From contig CM069593.1 in assembly GCA_035771175.1 (NCBI GenBank), positions 39,340,741 through 39,404,740 of the forward strand: a DNA stretch of 64,000 bases. Reading direction: 5' to 3'. Numbering within the stretch: position 1 is the first letter of the stretch; the number at the start of each line of letters is the position of its first letter. The notes below the pieces were generated by a model, which was given only the letters and a program-made list of their open reading frames with translations, did not search any database and was not told the origin of the DNA. Positions 61,201 to 63,994 of this stretch are shown here, in pieces. Origin of the DNA: Paratinospora sagittata (Eukaryota > Streptophyta > Magnoliopsida > Ranunculales > Menispermaceae). The translations under genes and the position numbers were made by a program.

Positions 61201-63219
61201 TAGATCTACGTCAACTATCGTAAAAGATGTTATCTTCCTTTTTATGATATCGTGTTAATTGATGAAATTAAATCAAGGGTTAATGTTAAATTAAAAGTTT
61301 GGAGAATTTAAGTTTTATAGAGTATAGAATTAGGAGAAGGATGGGCCTTGATATAACAGTTGAGGTTGCTCCATTTTGACCTAGAGGTCTCAGGTTTGAA
61401 TTTGGAAGTAGGCTCTTCGTGTGGAGGTAAGGCTGCATACATTGTTCCTTCCCCAAACCTTATAATGGCGAGAGCCTAGTGCACTACTATTCGAGAATTG
61501 GGACTAATATTGAATATCTAAAATGCAGTTTTACGGAATGTAGAAATACAATTGAGAGACATGAAGATTGAAAGTCAAAGATGCCAATGAGTGCATGTAA
61601 GACTTGGTTATTCATCAGGAGGGAAAAATAGGAGATAATGACAATCATAGAATTAAAGTTGATTAGGTTAAATGGAGGAATGCATTTGGTATATACTATA
61701 CAATCAACATATCCATTATAGTAATGGAATTTTTCTTTTTTAAAAGGAAATTAACAGTTCTATGATACAACCAGTAGGCCTGCATTCTTTATAAAACAAA
61801 AATGTTAGCCAATAAAAAAATATATATTACTACTTTAAGTGTAATAAGAATGTGAATGGTAAAATAGATGTGTAGCAAAACATTAAAAGATGAGTAAAAG
61901 ATAAATGCATTAATAAGATGATAGGAGTAGCTTGAATTGGACATGAAAAGAGAGAATCAATTAAGCTACTTTGGGCACATATAAAAGACCAGTAGATGTG
62001 TTAGTGAGGAATAGTAGTGTACTAATTGTTAATAATAATGAGAGGGGAAGATGAATACAAAAAATAATGTGGATAGAGGTAATTACATGTGGAATGAAAA
62101 TTCAACATAATTTTCAAATTTTCATCATATTTTATCAATTTTTCATTCATCAAATTATAAATCTAAATGTAATCAAATTATTACAAAAATTCCATCAAGT
62201 TAGGCAAAATATTGAAATGATTTATACAATCAAAAAACCTTTTAGTATTTTCTCCTTTCAAACACAGAAATTTTTTTTTTTTGAAATCGTAACTTCAACC
62301 TTTTTTAGAAGATAAGGAATAAAAGTATATGAGATTGAAGTAAAATTTCATATGTAATGGATAAAAACTAAAAAATCACTGAAGGAAGAAGCAAAATGAG
62401 ATTTGCAAAACTTTAATGTAAAACAAAAATGATGAAACAAACAGTGTTAACATTATTGGACACAACCAAATTTCACTATGAAAGTACAAAAAATACACAA
62501 TTGATGCAGTGCTACCTCTGTACTTGAACTCCTCCAAGGATTGAACTCTTACCTATCTATGACTTCTCCCAAAATGATGAAAAAACAGCAAAGGTTGATT
62601 ACAGAAGAACTTTGAACTTCTAATAAATATATGTTGTAAACCCTAAACCCTTCCCATTAATAAACATATGTTGTCAAGTTTGAATCCTCTTAGCACTTTT
62701 TCTATCAACCTTTTCTGCTTTTCTCAGTTTCAAACACTTCATTTGTGGGAATAATTTGAATTTTGTTTGAATTTGTCAATTGGCTAATTCTACCCGTATG
62801 CTGCTGCAGCCTTTACTTAATCTTTTTCATTCAGAACCCGGAAATGGTTTGTGGAAACGCAAGGCTGATGCTGCATTCCGCCATTGCAAGGTATGTCCAT
62901 TAGTGAAACTTTATATTCAGAGGAAAAAAGAAAGAAAGAAAAGAACTCCTTTTCTTTTTCTCATTTCCTCATTCAAGAACCAACAAGCACCTTAATTTAT
63001 TTCTTGCTTCAAAAGATGTATGAAAGTTTATCTTGTGTTTCAACATTGTAGACTGTGAAAGCCTTTCTTGAGGAGACCTTGGATGCAATTCCAGACTCGG
63101 TATTGGACTCAATTCCTGAAGAAATGCCATCATCCTGTAGTGAAAATGCTTTTGCTGATCTAGACTGCTTGCTGCCCCCACCTTATAAGTCTAGAGAACA
63201 GGAGTTGCTATATGCATAG
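15471..63219 (+). CDS. dusA-like: tRNA-dihydrouridine synthase, DusA type (12 exons)
   Basis: The predicted enzyme reduces uridine to dihydrouridine in the tRNA D-loop (positions 20/20a in the DusA group) using FMN and NADPH. The joined exons are 15471-15658, 15765-15891, 16973-17100, 17189-17258, 17381-17483, 18803-18920, 31584-31665, 46342-46403, 58945-59017, 59100-59183, 62810-62890 and 63052-63219. They give 427 residues with no internal stop. Visible family motifs are [10 protein letters not shown] (63-72, FMN-barrel strand 1), NCGCPS with the catalytic cysteine at 151, VKCRTG with the conserved lysine 191, HFIIHARK (220-227), MNGGI (263-267) and [12 protein letters not shown] (284-295, phosphate-binding region). 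The first ~60 residues lie outside the barrel and are rich in S, P, H and R with few acidic residues, so an organellar transit peptide is plausible (inference). The start codon follows a CAAA-repeat leader with A at -3. Length fits plant DusA homologues plus a transit peptide. Every donor is GT and every acceptor AG, and all phases match. Confidence 0.93.
15765..15891 (+). CDS. dusA-like: Exon 2 of the DusA-like gene (residues 63-105)
   Basis: The acceptor is GTTGCAG|T and the donor TTG|GTAAAG. It encodes [10 protein letters not shown] followed by the helix and a YTEMV segment. This is the first beta-alpha unit of the TIM barrel and the most diagnostic stretch of the family. Intron 1 is only 106 bases. 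Confidence 0.93.
15892..16972 (+). other. Intron 2, no recognised element
   Basis: 1,081 bases, AT-rich, with an A run near 16061-16074. I see no ORF with recognisable similarity and no terminal repeats. Confidence 0.6.
16973..17100 (+). CDS. dusA-like: Exon 3 of the DusA-like gene (residues 106-147)
   Basis: The acceptor is CATTACAG|GAT and the donor CTCAA|GTTCGT. It encodes [16 protein letters not shown] and a helix running to YDEINL, which leads into the active-site loop. It ends in phase 2, and Asn148 is completed by exon 4. Confidence 0.92.
17189..17258 (+). CDS. dusA-like: Exon 4 of the DusA-like gene (residues 148-171), active-site loop
   Basis: A 70-base exon with acceptor GTGCCAG|C and donor CCAAAA|GTACTA. 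It carries NCGCPS with catalytic Cys151, which in this family protonates C5 of the uracil, and the [10 protein letters not shown] stretch. It is in phase with both neighbours. Confidence 0.93.
17381..17483 (+). CDS. dusA-like: Exon 5 of the DusA-like gene (residues 172-205)
   Basis: It encodes the helix [10 protein letters not shown] and the strand [13 protein letters not shown], which holds the FMN-contacting lysine. The acceptor is taken at GGAAG|TTT because this keeps phase and the usual family spacing. An alternative AG six bases upstream (ATAAG|GGAAG) would also keep the frame but add two residues (Gly-Lys). The donor is CTTT|GTAAGT. Confidence 0.9.
18070..18290 (+). mobile_element. RTE-type LINE 3' end fragment in intron 5
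   Basis: The segment ends CCAACTCCAAATAGTTGGGGT followed by a GTT-rich tail, the hallmark 3' end of plant RTE LINEs. Upstream sequence is too decayed to read the polyprotein end. Similar tails occur in introns 7 and 10. Confidence 0.55.
18449..18628 (+). mobile_element. Au-type SINE in intron 5
   Basis: Begins GGGAGCCTTGATGTCACGGTAA, contains a Pol III B-box-like GGGTTCGAGTT near 18500, then TGCAGGGTAAAGTTGTGTACAA, and ends GTGCACTGGGTGGCC. This order matches the plant Au SINE consensus as I remember it (GCCTTGGC..., GGTTCGAG, GGTAAGGCTGCGTACA, TTAGTGCACCGGGCTGCC). Confidence 0.78.
18803..18920 (+). CDS. dusA-like: Exon 6 of the DusA-like gene (residues 206-244)
   Basis: The acceptor is TTCCTCAG|GT and the donor ATTAAA|GTATGT. 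It encodes the stretch up to [13 protein letters not shown] and the loop before YEYY, which includes the conserved His224-Ala-Arg motif that contacts FMN and substrate in the family. It is followed by the 12.7 kb intron 6. Confidence 0.93.
18921..20870 (+). other. First part of intron 6, no gene recognised
   Basis: Very AT-rich. An A/G-rich tract at about 19820-19870 resembles a decayed poly(A) tail. Short ORFs here have no recognisable domain. No terminal repeats found. Confidence 0.5.
20871..22866 (+). pseudogene. L1-type LINE reverse transcriptase relic
   Basis: Frames patched by eye show [49 protein letters not shown], then the zf-RVT region with [21 protein letters not shown] at about 22600-22670. 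The order matches ORF2 of plant L1 (RT, then Cys/His domain). There are many stops and frameshifts and no poly(A) tail is visible. Sequence near its end belongs to a dispersed repeat. Confidence 0.8.
23090..23611 (+). pseudogene. L1 reverse transcriptase core
   Basis: Open for 173 codons and includes the catalytic FADD motif and the GLRQG fingers motif. The Asp pair of the RT active site is preserved, but the frame is separated from both the upstream RT start and the downstream part. Confidence 0.85.
24262..24924 (+). pseudogene. L1 ORF2 C-terminal zf-RVT region
   Basis: A 220-codon open stretch with a Cys/His cluster ([18 protein letters not shown]) after [15 protein letters not shown], and a [12 protein letters not shown] motif near the end. 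It is the usual C-terminus of plant L1 ORF2 and ends in a TAG just before the 3' UTR. Confidence 0.85.
25064..26069 (+). other. Intron 6 segment with dispersed repeat (25064-25330) and unassigned sequence
   Basis: 25064-25330 continues the repeat that the L1 split (its start is at about 22846-22880). It matches 62074-62375 in intron 10 (shared AAAATATTGAAAT, CCTTTTAGTATTTT-like and AAAAGTATATATGAGATTGAAGT-like blocks). 25330-26069 contains no recognisable gene or transposon protein. Confidence 0.6.
26075..26339 (-). repeat. 3' LTR of Copia 26075-31115
   Basis: It carries TTACTCGGATC and a T-rich U3. On the minus strand it runs from TGCGGAAATC to AAACTTCA. The outer 5-bp duplication is GTTTT. 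Confidence 0.93.
26347..27900 (-). pseudogene. Copia reverse transcriptase and RNase H
   Basis: 27263-27604 holds [20 protein letters not shown] and [18 protein letters not shown]. 26347-27321 holds [14 protein letters not shown], the catalytic YVDD box, then RNase H with [23 protein letters not shown] and [13 protein letters not shown], ending IDIYSPA, the usual Copia C-terminus. Upstream of 27604 the RT start is interrupted by a stop near 27727 (a W codon in relatives). The two main frames overlap with a shift at about 27300. Confidence 0.88.
27902..28399 (-). pseudogene. Copia linker between integrase and RT
   Basis: A proline, serine and threonine-rich 165-residue stretch with [11 protein letters not shown] at the start (end of the integrase region) and [24 protein letters not shown] at the end. 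This is the typical low-complexity connector of this Copia group. Confidence 0.8.
28353..29231 (-). pseudogene. Copia integrase
   Basis: [15 protein letters not shown] is the zinc-domain end. HSDIWGPS carries the first catalytic Asp. The second catalytic position reads [10 protein letters not shown], where relatives have D in SDNG(K/R)EY, so this Asp appears replaced by Asn or Thr. [15 protein letters not shown] has the Glu. The loss suggests an inactive integrase. Confidence 0.85.
29111..29803 (-). pseudogene. Copia protease and GAG-pre-integrase region
   Basis: [13 protein letters not shown] is the aspartic protease signature. [18 protein letters not shown] and [16 protein letters not shown] follow as usual. 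The frame shifts near 29230 into the integrase frame. Confidence 0.87.
29819..30808 (-). pseudogene. Copia gag with CCHC zinc knuckle
   Basis: 329 residues in one frame, starting 42 bases after the [22 protein letters not shown] is the DUF4219/UBN2 N-terminus, [17 protein letters not shown] the gag core and [14 protein letters not shown] the knuckle. It packages element RNA in functional relatives. It ends at a stop before the protease frame. Here the ORF itself looks intact. Confidence 0.88.
30851..31115 (-). repeat. 5' LTR of Copia 26075-31115
   Basis: On the minus strand it runs from TGTAGAAATC to AAATTTCA, then directly TGGTACCAGA. The same length as its partner. Confidence 0.93.
31232..31267 (+). 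repeat. Poly-G homopolymer (36 G)
   Basis: An uninterrupted run of 36 G preceded by GGCTGC and followed by CGC, in an AT-rich intron 316 bases before exon 7. The length may be uncertain because long G runs are error-prone to sequence. Confidence 0.95.
31584..31665 (+). CDS. dusA-like: Exon 7 of the DusA-like gene (residues 245-272)
   Basis: The acceptor is ATATGCAG|A after a T-rich tract and the donor AATGAG|GTAATT. It encodes [12 protein letters not shown] and the strand with MNGGI, an FMN phosphate-binding element. The first base completes Lys245 from exon 6, more than 12 kb away. This phase agreement supports the join. Confidence 0.93.
31720..31940 (+). mobile_element. RTE-type LINE 3' end fragment in intron 7
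   Basis: AAGATGGTTTGGACACATAA and ACCATTAGATGTGCAAGT correspond to the RWFGHIKRRP(L/T)DAPV ending of plant RTE polyproteins. The following AGTGGCAGAGGAAGACTTA resembles GRGRPKLT. The tail reads CCATTTAGTTGTGAGAAGGC, a decayed AACTAGTTGGGATAAGGC motif. Confidence 0.7.
32151..32280 (+). pseudogene. Decayed plastid 16S rRNA fragment, copy 1
   Basis: CTAAGAACTTGCCCTTGGGA, GGAAACAATTGCTAATACC, AGCAAAAGGAGGAATCCGCC and CTGATTAGCTAGTTGG match, in the same order, the early part of plastid 16S rRNA (relatives have AAGAACCTGCCCTTGGGAGG and GGCTGCTAATACCCCGTAGG). Differences are mostly C-to-T and G-to-A, as expected for methylated nuclear organelle DNA. It is a nuclear plastid DNA insertion, not a functional rRNA. 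Confidence 0.85.
32286..32378 (+). pseudogene. Decayed plastid 16S rRNA fragment, copy 2
   Basis: A second partial copy of the same 16S segment: GGAAACAATTGCTATACCCC, AGCAAAAGGAGGAATCCTC, AGGAGGGGCTTGTG and TGATTAGTTAGTTGGACAAA. It shares GGACAAAGCTT with copy 1 where plastid 16S has GGTGAGGCAATAGC, so the two copies arose by local duplication after insertion. Confidence 0.8.
32664..33576 (+). repeat. Tandem repeat unit interrupted later by the Gypsy element
   Basis: CCTAGGAGCAAGAATGGTTG at 32664 recurs as CCTAGGAGTAGGAATG at 33561, and then, across the Gypsy insertion, ATTGTTGGGTTATAAG at 38764. The period is about 897 bases. Inside the first unit a shorter repeat (TTAGTACCAAGGC at 33056 and 33364) has a period of about 307. 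A GT microsatellite is at 32834-32851. No coding content was recognised. It may be LTR-derived satellite. Confidence 0.65.
33577..33914 (+). repeat. 5' LTR of Gypsy 33577-38758
   Basis: Runs from TGATAAACCCCCGTTAC to GATCCTATCA. It has a TATAAATAC box near 33720-33728. The next bases are the primer-binding site. Confidence 0.93.
33943..34960 (+). pseudogene. Gypsy gag with zinc knuckle
   Basis: The ATG at 33943 starts a coiled-coil-like N-terminus, then [20 protein letters not shown] and [14 protein letters not shown], the retrotransposon gag core. The frame continues to a CxxC...GHRCKKREL knuckle at about 34930-34985. In-frame stops are at 34642-34644, 34684-34686 and 34936-34938, all in the same frame as the start, so they are point mutations rather than frameshifts. 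Confidence 0.88.
34961..35640 (+). pseudogene. Gypsy aspartic protease
   Basis: [15 protein letters not shown] holds the DSG triad (near 35150-35190), with [13 protein letters not shown] downstream. It has a stop at 35386-35388 in the gag frame where relatives continue with W. The frame then reads on to 35616. Confidence 0.88.
35679..36990 (+). pseudogene. Gypsy reverse transcriptase and RNase H
   Basis: Starts [20 protein letters not shown], then [15 protein letters not shown], a frameshift near 35940, then [20 protein letters not shown], the catalytic FFDDILVYS box (near 36155-36180), [11 protein letters not shown] and [19 protein letters not shown]. RNase H begins at [18 protein letters not shown], and a stop at 36882-36884 precedes [11 protein letters not shown]. 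Confidence 0.92.
37030..38461 (+). pseudogene. Gypsy integrase with chromodomain
   Basis: The zinc domain ends [19 protein letters not shown] (near 37270-37330). The catalytic core includes ITMDFVEGL and [13 protein letters not shown], then [20 protein letters not shown] with the Glu. The GPY-type module is [22 protein letters not shown] chromodomain-like end ([16 protein letters not shown], then FDLEDK) would direct insertion toward marked chromatin in relatives. 37490-38461 is one open frame. Confidence 0.92.
38437..38758 (+). repeat. 3' LTR of Gypsy 33577-38758
   Basis: Nearly identical to the 5' LTR except for about ten substitutions by eye and a 16-base deletion after CCCCCGTTACGTTTATG. 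A purine-rich tract (GGGCGGGCGGTAA) precedes it. Confidence 0.93.
38764..39536 (+). other. Intron 7 repeat remainder, no gene
   Basis: Begins with the second tandem unit (ATTGTTGGGTTATAAG) cut by the Gypsy. It holds GCATGTATGGGTGTGGATGC, comparable with the GT-rich part of the first unit. After about 39240 the sequence is unassigned. Short ORFs have no recognisable domains. Confidence 0.5.
39537..40215 (-). mobile_element. Partial Gypsy-type LTR
   Basis: Begins TGTGACGACCC, like the ends of the solo LTRs at 4486-6660 and 9926-12533 read in reverse, and shares the layout of a GAAGGAAAAAGGGAGTGAGCTT block about 450 bases inside. AGTCGATTGG, AGTCGACTCC and AGTCAACTAG occur as spaced repeats. 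A CT/T-rich tract lies at 40054-40108. The other end and target duplication are not found, so it is probably truncated. Confidence 0.5.
40216..40607 (+). other. Unassigned intron 7 segment before the hAT-like element
   Basis: No coding similarity recognised. The last 8 bases (CCTACACA, 40600-40607) are the presumed target duplication of the adjacent element. Confidence 0.45.
40608..44129. mobile_element. Non-autonomous hAT-like element (3.5 kb)
   Basis: The ends are TAGGGAATGG and CAGCCCTA, with nearby CGGGTCGGGTT-type stretches in inverted orientation. CCTACACA (40600-40607) and CTTACACA (44130-44137) form an 8-bp duplication with one mismatch. There is no transposase. Most of the inside is a 2 x 1.44 kb direct repeat. 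hAT assignment rests on TA-GGG ends and the 8-bp duplication. Confidence 0.65.
40941..43823 (+). repeat. 1.44-kb tandem duplication, two nearly identical copies
   Basis: Unit 1 is 40941-42378 and unit 2 is 42379 to about 43823, period 1,438. Both start CTTTCCTTTCCTTTTTCCAA and end AGCCTTAAAGCCATTTTTT. Differences seen by eye are few: scattered single bases and T-run lengths near 41810 and 43250. Small ORFs of 71 codons at 41895 and 43337 are copies of each other and look non-coding. Confidence 0.93.
44138..45001 (+). mobile_element. L1 LINE 3' end with poly(A) tail
   Basis: Reading with corrections, 44680-44870 gives a VIWVxxKERNTxIF-like motif and [12 protein letters not shown] end, the C-terminus of plant L1 ORF2. 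ACCCACATGGGTCCCATACT and a 26-A tail at 44976-45001 complete the 3' end. The 5' part is degraded. Confidence 0.7.
45010..45720 (-). pseudogene. L1 LINE reverse transcriptase relic, minus strand
   Basis: Read on the minus strand with frame corrections it gives a GPNEFNV stretch, an [10 protein letters not shown] segment and [15 protein letters not shown], the DFRPISL region of plant L1 RT. No intact frame remains. It lies head-on against the plus-strand L1 tail at 45001. Confidence 0.65.
45721..46341 (+). other. End of intron 7, unassigned
   Basis: Contains TATAAATAGGG at about 46070 preceded by AT-rich sequence, which could be another LTR remnant. No ORF or terminal repeats recognised. The branch and polypyrimidine region before exon 8 is T-rich. 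Confidence 0.4.
46342..46403 (+). CDS. dusA-like: Exon 8 of the DusA-like gene (residues 273-292)
   Basis: A 62-base exon isolated between two introns of 14.7 and 12.5 kb. The acceptor is TTTAATAG|GTC and the donor AATAA|GTAAGT, a near-consensus 5' splice site. It encodes [20 protein letters not shown]. The GVMVGRAAY part is the conserved last phosphate-binding strand of the barrel, so the enzyme would not work without this small exon. Confidence 0.93.
46404..47045 (+). other. Start of intron 8, no gene
   Basis: No protein similarity. TTTTTAATAGGTAAAGAAAA near 46751 resembles the complement of an L1 3' UTR end, so a minus-strand LINE scrap is possible. Confidence 0.4.
47054..47711. mobile_element. 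hAT-type MITE with perfect 8-bp duplication
   Basis: The ends TAGGGGTGGCAATTTGACCC and its inverted counterpart (ATTTGGCCCATTTTGACC, reading inward as GGGCCAAATTGCCACCCCTA) are classical plant hAT termini. GGAATGAC occurs at 47046-47053 and 47712-47719. The 658-base element is rich in GGCTCG and CTCGG motifs near its ends, has an AT-rich centre and no ORF. Confidence 0.93.
47757..49600 (-). mobile_element. L1 LINE, 5'-truncated, minus strand
   Basis: A T-rich tract at 47754-47783 is the poly(A) tail on the minus strand. ORF2 pieces: 49244-49555 ([15 protein letters not shown] and [15 protein letters not shown]), 48794-49018 ([14 protein letters not shown]), 48077-48610 (zf-RVT with [21 protein letters not shown]) and 47947-48213 ([11 protein letters not shown]). 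Several frame breaks. There is no convincing target duplication. Confidence 0.88.
49601..50466 (+). other. Intron 8 spacer with an imperfect hairpin
   Basis: No gene recognised. 49731-49776 and 49797-49843 are inverted repeats (see findings). CCCTAAACCCTAAACTCTAAA around 50278-50298 resembles two to three units of the plant telomere repeat. Confidence 0.55.
50472..50760 (+). repeat. 5' LTR of Copia 50472-56209
   Basis: TGTTGAGATT to ATTCTAACA. The U3 start has about five degenerate copies of ATTTGTTTCCTAT. A TATATATGGAG box lies at about 50640-50650, and U5 is T-rich. Confidence 0.94.
50775..51560 (+). other. Long CT-rich 5' leader of Copia 50472-56209
   Basis: About 800 bases between PBS and gag, made of reiterated CACTGTTCATCGTC, TCTTCTTC and GGCCTTCATCGCCGGAATC motifs. 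An ORF of 280 codons spans it, but its composition (S, F, L, H, R repeats) follows from the repeats and matches no domain I know, so I do not call it a gene. Confidence 0.7.
51564..52505 (+). pseudogene. Copia gag with zinc knuckle
   Basis: An ATG at 51564 opens a short frame that closes at TGA near 51657. The gag body ([56 protein letters not shown]) lies in another frame from about 51650 to 52430, so one indel separates start and body. The knuckle [14 protein letters not shown] is near 52347. The TGA at 52428-52430 interrupts the frame that otherwise runs into pol. Confidence 0.88.
52506..54524 (+). pseudogene. Copia protease, integrase and RT start
   Basis: 672 open codons. The protease is [13 protein letters not shown] (near 52665), the zinc region [14 protein letters not shown] and [12 protein letters not shown], and the integrase core [19 protein letters not shown] and [15 protein letters not shown], so all three catalytic acidic residues are present. 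It ends KKPVGCK then TGA at 54522, where relatives have Trp (TGG), so a single G-to-A change closed the frame. Confidence 0.92.
54525..55916 (+). pseudogene. Copia reverse transcriptase and RNase H
   Basis: The same frame as the upstream segment. It holds [57 protein letters not shown] and [14 protein letters not shown] (YVDD box, near 54953-54990). RNase H shows [11 protein letters not shown] and [14 protein letters not shown] and ends VNLYSPA. TAG stops at 55119 and 55548 replace probable Gln codons. Otherwise it is intact. Confidence 0.92.
55924..56209 (+). repeat. 3' LTR of Copia 50472-56209
   Basis: 286 bases with the same ends and the same ATTTGTTTCC repeats as the 5' copy. The 3-base indel relative to it is at the CCCTGTATGTCT position. 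Confidence 0.94.
56215..56660 (+). other. AT-rich intron 8 segment, nothing recognised
   Basis: Contains a T run at about 56545-56560 and no ORF with a recognisable domain. Confidence 0.5.
56690..57600 (-). pseudogene. L1 LINE C-terminal relic, minus strand
   Basis: 56959-57297 on the minus strand contains [24 protein letters not shown], the zf-RVT signature of plant L1. Further up (57300-57600) are scraps such as [18 protein letters not shown]. The frame is broken and the end is unclear. Confidence 0.7.
57601..58944 (+). other. Last part of intron 8, no gene recognised
   Basis: Unassigned sequence up to exon 9. A pyrimidine-rich stretch from 58820 to 58941 precedes the acceptor TTTGCAG. 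Confidence 0.5.
58945..59017 (+). CDS. dusA-like: Exon 9 of the DusA-like gene (residues 293-317)
   Basis: The acceptor is CTTTGCAG|C and the donor CGTCAG|GTTATT. It completes YNNPW, where the barrel ends, and encodes [12 protein letters not shown], the connector to the C-terminal helical tRNA-binding domain. Intron 9 is only 82 bases. Confidence 0.92.
59100..59183 (+). CDS. dusA-like: Exon 10 of the DusA-like gene (residues 318-345)
   Basis: The acceptor is TTGTGCAG|GTC and the donor GTCAAG|GTCAGT. It encodes 28 residues of the helical domain ([17 protein letters not shown]). It is phase 0 at both ends. Confidence 0.92.
59184..60120 (+). other. First part of intron 10, nothing recognised
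   Basis: AT-rich with no ORF of interest and no terminal repeats seen. Confidence 0.5.
60131..60215 (-). mobile_element. LINE 3' end scrap, minus strand
   Basis: A run of about 17 T at 60131-60147 followed by GAGAGGAAACGGAAATCTATTAATAG-like sequence resembles other minus-strand L1 tails in this window (47757 and 60446), but no coding part follows before the RTE fragment. Confidence 0.45.
60225..60440 (+). mobile_element. RTE-type LINE 3' end fragment in intron 10
   Basis: AAATGAGGTGGTTTAGACAT (RWFGH-like) and GACCTTTGGATGTGCC (RPLDVP-like), then GAAGCGGATTCATGTTAGCC and GAACTCAAGTAGTTGGGAAAAG, the RTE 3' terminal motif. Confidence 0.7.
60446..60965 (-). pseudogene. L1 LINE zf-RVT relic, minus strand
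   Basis: 60703-60951 on the minus strand begins [16 protein letters not shown], with HWCTLC-like sequence directly upstream (near 60955), the Cys/His motif of L1 ORF2. A T10-G11 run at 60451-60471 marks its 3' end. Confidence 0.7.
61341..61488 (+). mobile_element. Au-type SINE in intron 10
   Basis: GGGCCTTGATATAACAGTTG, CAGGTTTGAAT (B-box-like), GGTAAGGCTGCATACATTG, CCTTCCCCAAACC and AGCCTAGTGCACTAC are in Au SINE order. It ends without the GGGCTGCC of the consensus. Confidence 0.78.
61840..62070 (+). mobile_element. Second RTE-type LINE fragment in intron 10
   Basis: CTACTTTGGGCACATATAAA and GACCAGTAGATGTGTTAGTG correspond to the FGHIKRRPVDVLV-like end of RTE polyproteins, and GAGAGGGGAAGATGAATACA to RGRPK-like sequence. 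The terminal AGTTGGGAT motif is not found. Confidence 0.55.
62074..62375 (+). repeat. Dispersed repeat, second copy
   Basis: Corresponds to 22846-22880 plus 25064-25330 of intron 6. Shared blocks include ACATGxGGAATGAAA, CAACATAATTxTC, AATTATTACAAAAA and AAAGTATATGAGATTGAAGT with small gaps. The type of element is unknown. Confidence 0.65.
62376..62809 (+). other. End of intron 10, nothing recognised
   Basis: No ORF or repeats of note. It ends in CTGCTGCAG before exon 11. The short telomere-like AACCCTAAACCC at 62639-62650 is a single unit. Confidence 0.5.
62810..62890 (+). CDS. dusA-like: Exon 11 of the DusA-like gene (residues 346-372)
   Basis: The acceptor is GCTGCAG|CCT and the donor TGCAAG|GTATGT. 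It encodes [18 protein letters not shown], a strongly conserved piece of the DusA helical domain, and is phase 0 at both ends. Confidence 0.93.
63052..63219 (+). CDS. dusA-like: Exon 12 of the DusA-like gene (residues 373-427 and stop)
   Basis: The acceptor is CATTGTAG|ACT and the stop is TAG at 63217-63219. It encodes [19 protein letters not shown], then a variable acidic and serine-rich tail and a LLPPPY motif near the end. Plant homologues that I remember end in a similar way. Confidence 0.9.
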   Translation, partial: TVKAFLEETLDAIPDSVLDSIPEEMPSSCSENAFADLDCLLPPPYKSREQELLYA

Positions 63220-63559
63220 TACATATATGCAGGTTTGCAATTGTACATTACTGTAAATTGTAAGCTCACCTCCATTTCTTAATATATTTATTTTTTTTAA
63301 ATTAGAGTCAGATATTGCTTGCTAGAAAATGAATGCATATTTCTGCCTCCAATCAATCAAGATTGAATAGCTGGAACTTGAATAATTATCAGTCAACCAA
63401 GAAATTTGGTTTTAATTGGCATTTTTGGTGATTGACTTCTTTTCTTTCTTTTTTTCAAGCTAGATTTAGATTAGTATATCAGTGTGCTCATTGTGATTGA
63501 TCTAAGTGAACAATTTCCCTTGAACCATGGCATCATCTAATGGCATTCTTAGCATGTTA
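63220..63559 (+). other. 3' flank and probable 3' UTR of the DusA-like gene
   Basis: This is AT-rich sequence after the stop codon with no ORF. Imperfect poly(A)-signal-like stretches occur around 63280 (AATATA before a T run), but no perfect AATAAA was identified. The region ends where the Copia LTR begins at 63560, so the 3' UTR cannot extend far without entering the retrotransposon. Confidence 0.5.
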
Positions 63560-63994
63560 TGTTGGAATTTGATCATGTAGCTGGAGATCTTAGATTTTGA
63601 TAATGTTTATCATATTTGGATTATTATTATCTTGAGTTATCTAAGTTGGATAACCCCTTAATAATCACCTTAAGATAACTACTACTTGATAGTTATCCTA
63701 TCTCTACCACATCCCAAATTGGAGAGAATCAAGGAGATTTGATTTTCTTGACTGCCTATAAATTAAAGGGATGTGTGAACATGGTAGAAAATACAGAAAA
63801 TTGCAGAGAATTTTAATTGAGTAGAGAGTGGGGCTTTTGAATTGTAGAACACGTTGGGAACCCATCACATTGTGGTCCCAATCACCGTGACAACACTAAA
63901 CGCGTGGAGCACCCTCGAGATGATCTTGGTAATGTTTCCGCTTTGCTATTTAATTAATTTGATTTACATGATTTGTATGCGAATGTTTTCTACA
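63560..63994 (+). repeat. 5' LTR of a Copia element running off the window
   Basis: Starts TGTTGGAATTTGATCATG and ends GTTTTCTACA, and the last six bases TTGGTA are the start of the primer-binding site. It is the reverse complement relative of the LTRs at 7972-8347 and 13271-13684. The internal region lies beyond 64000. Confidence 0.9.
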
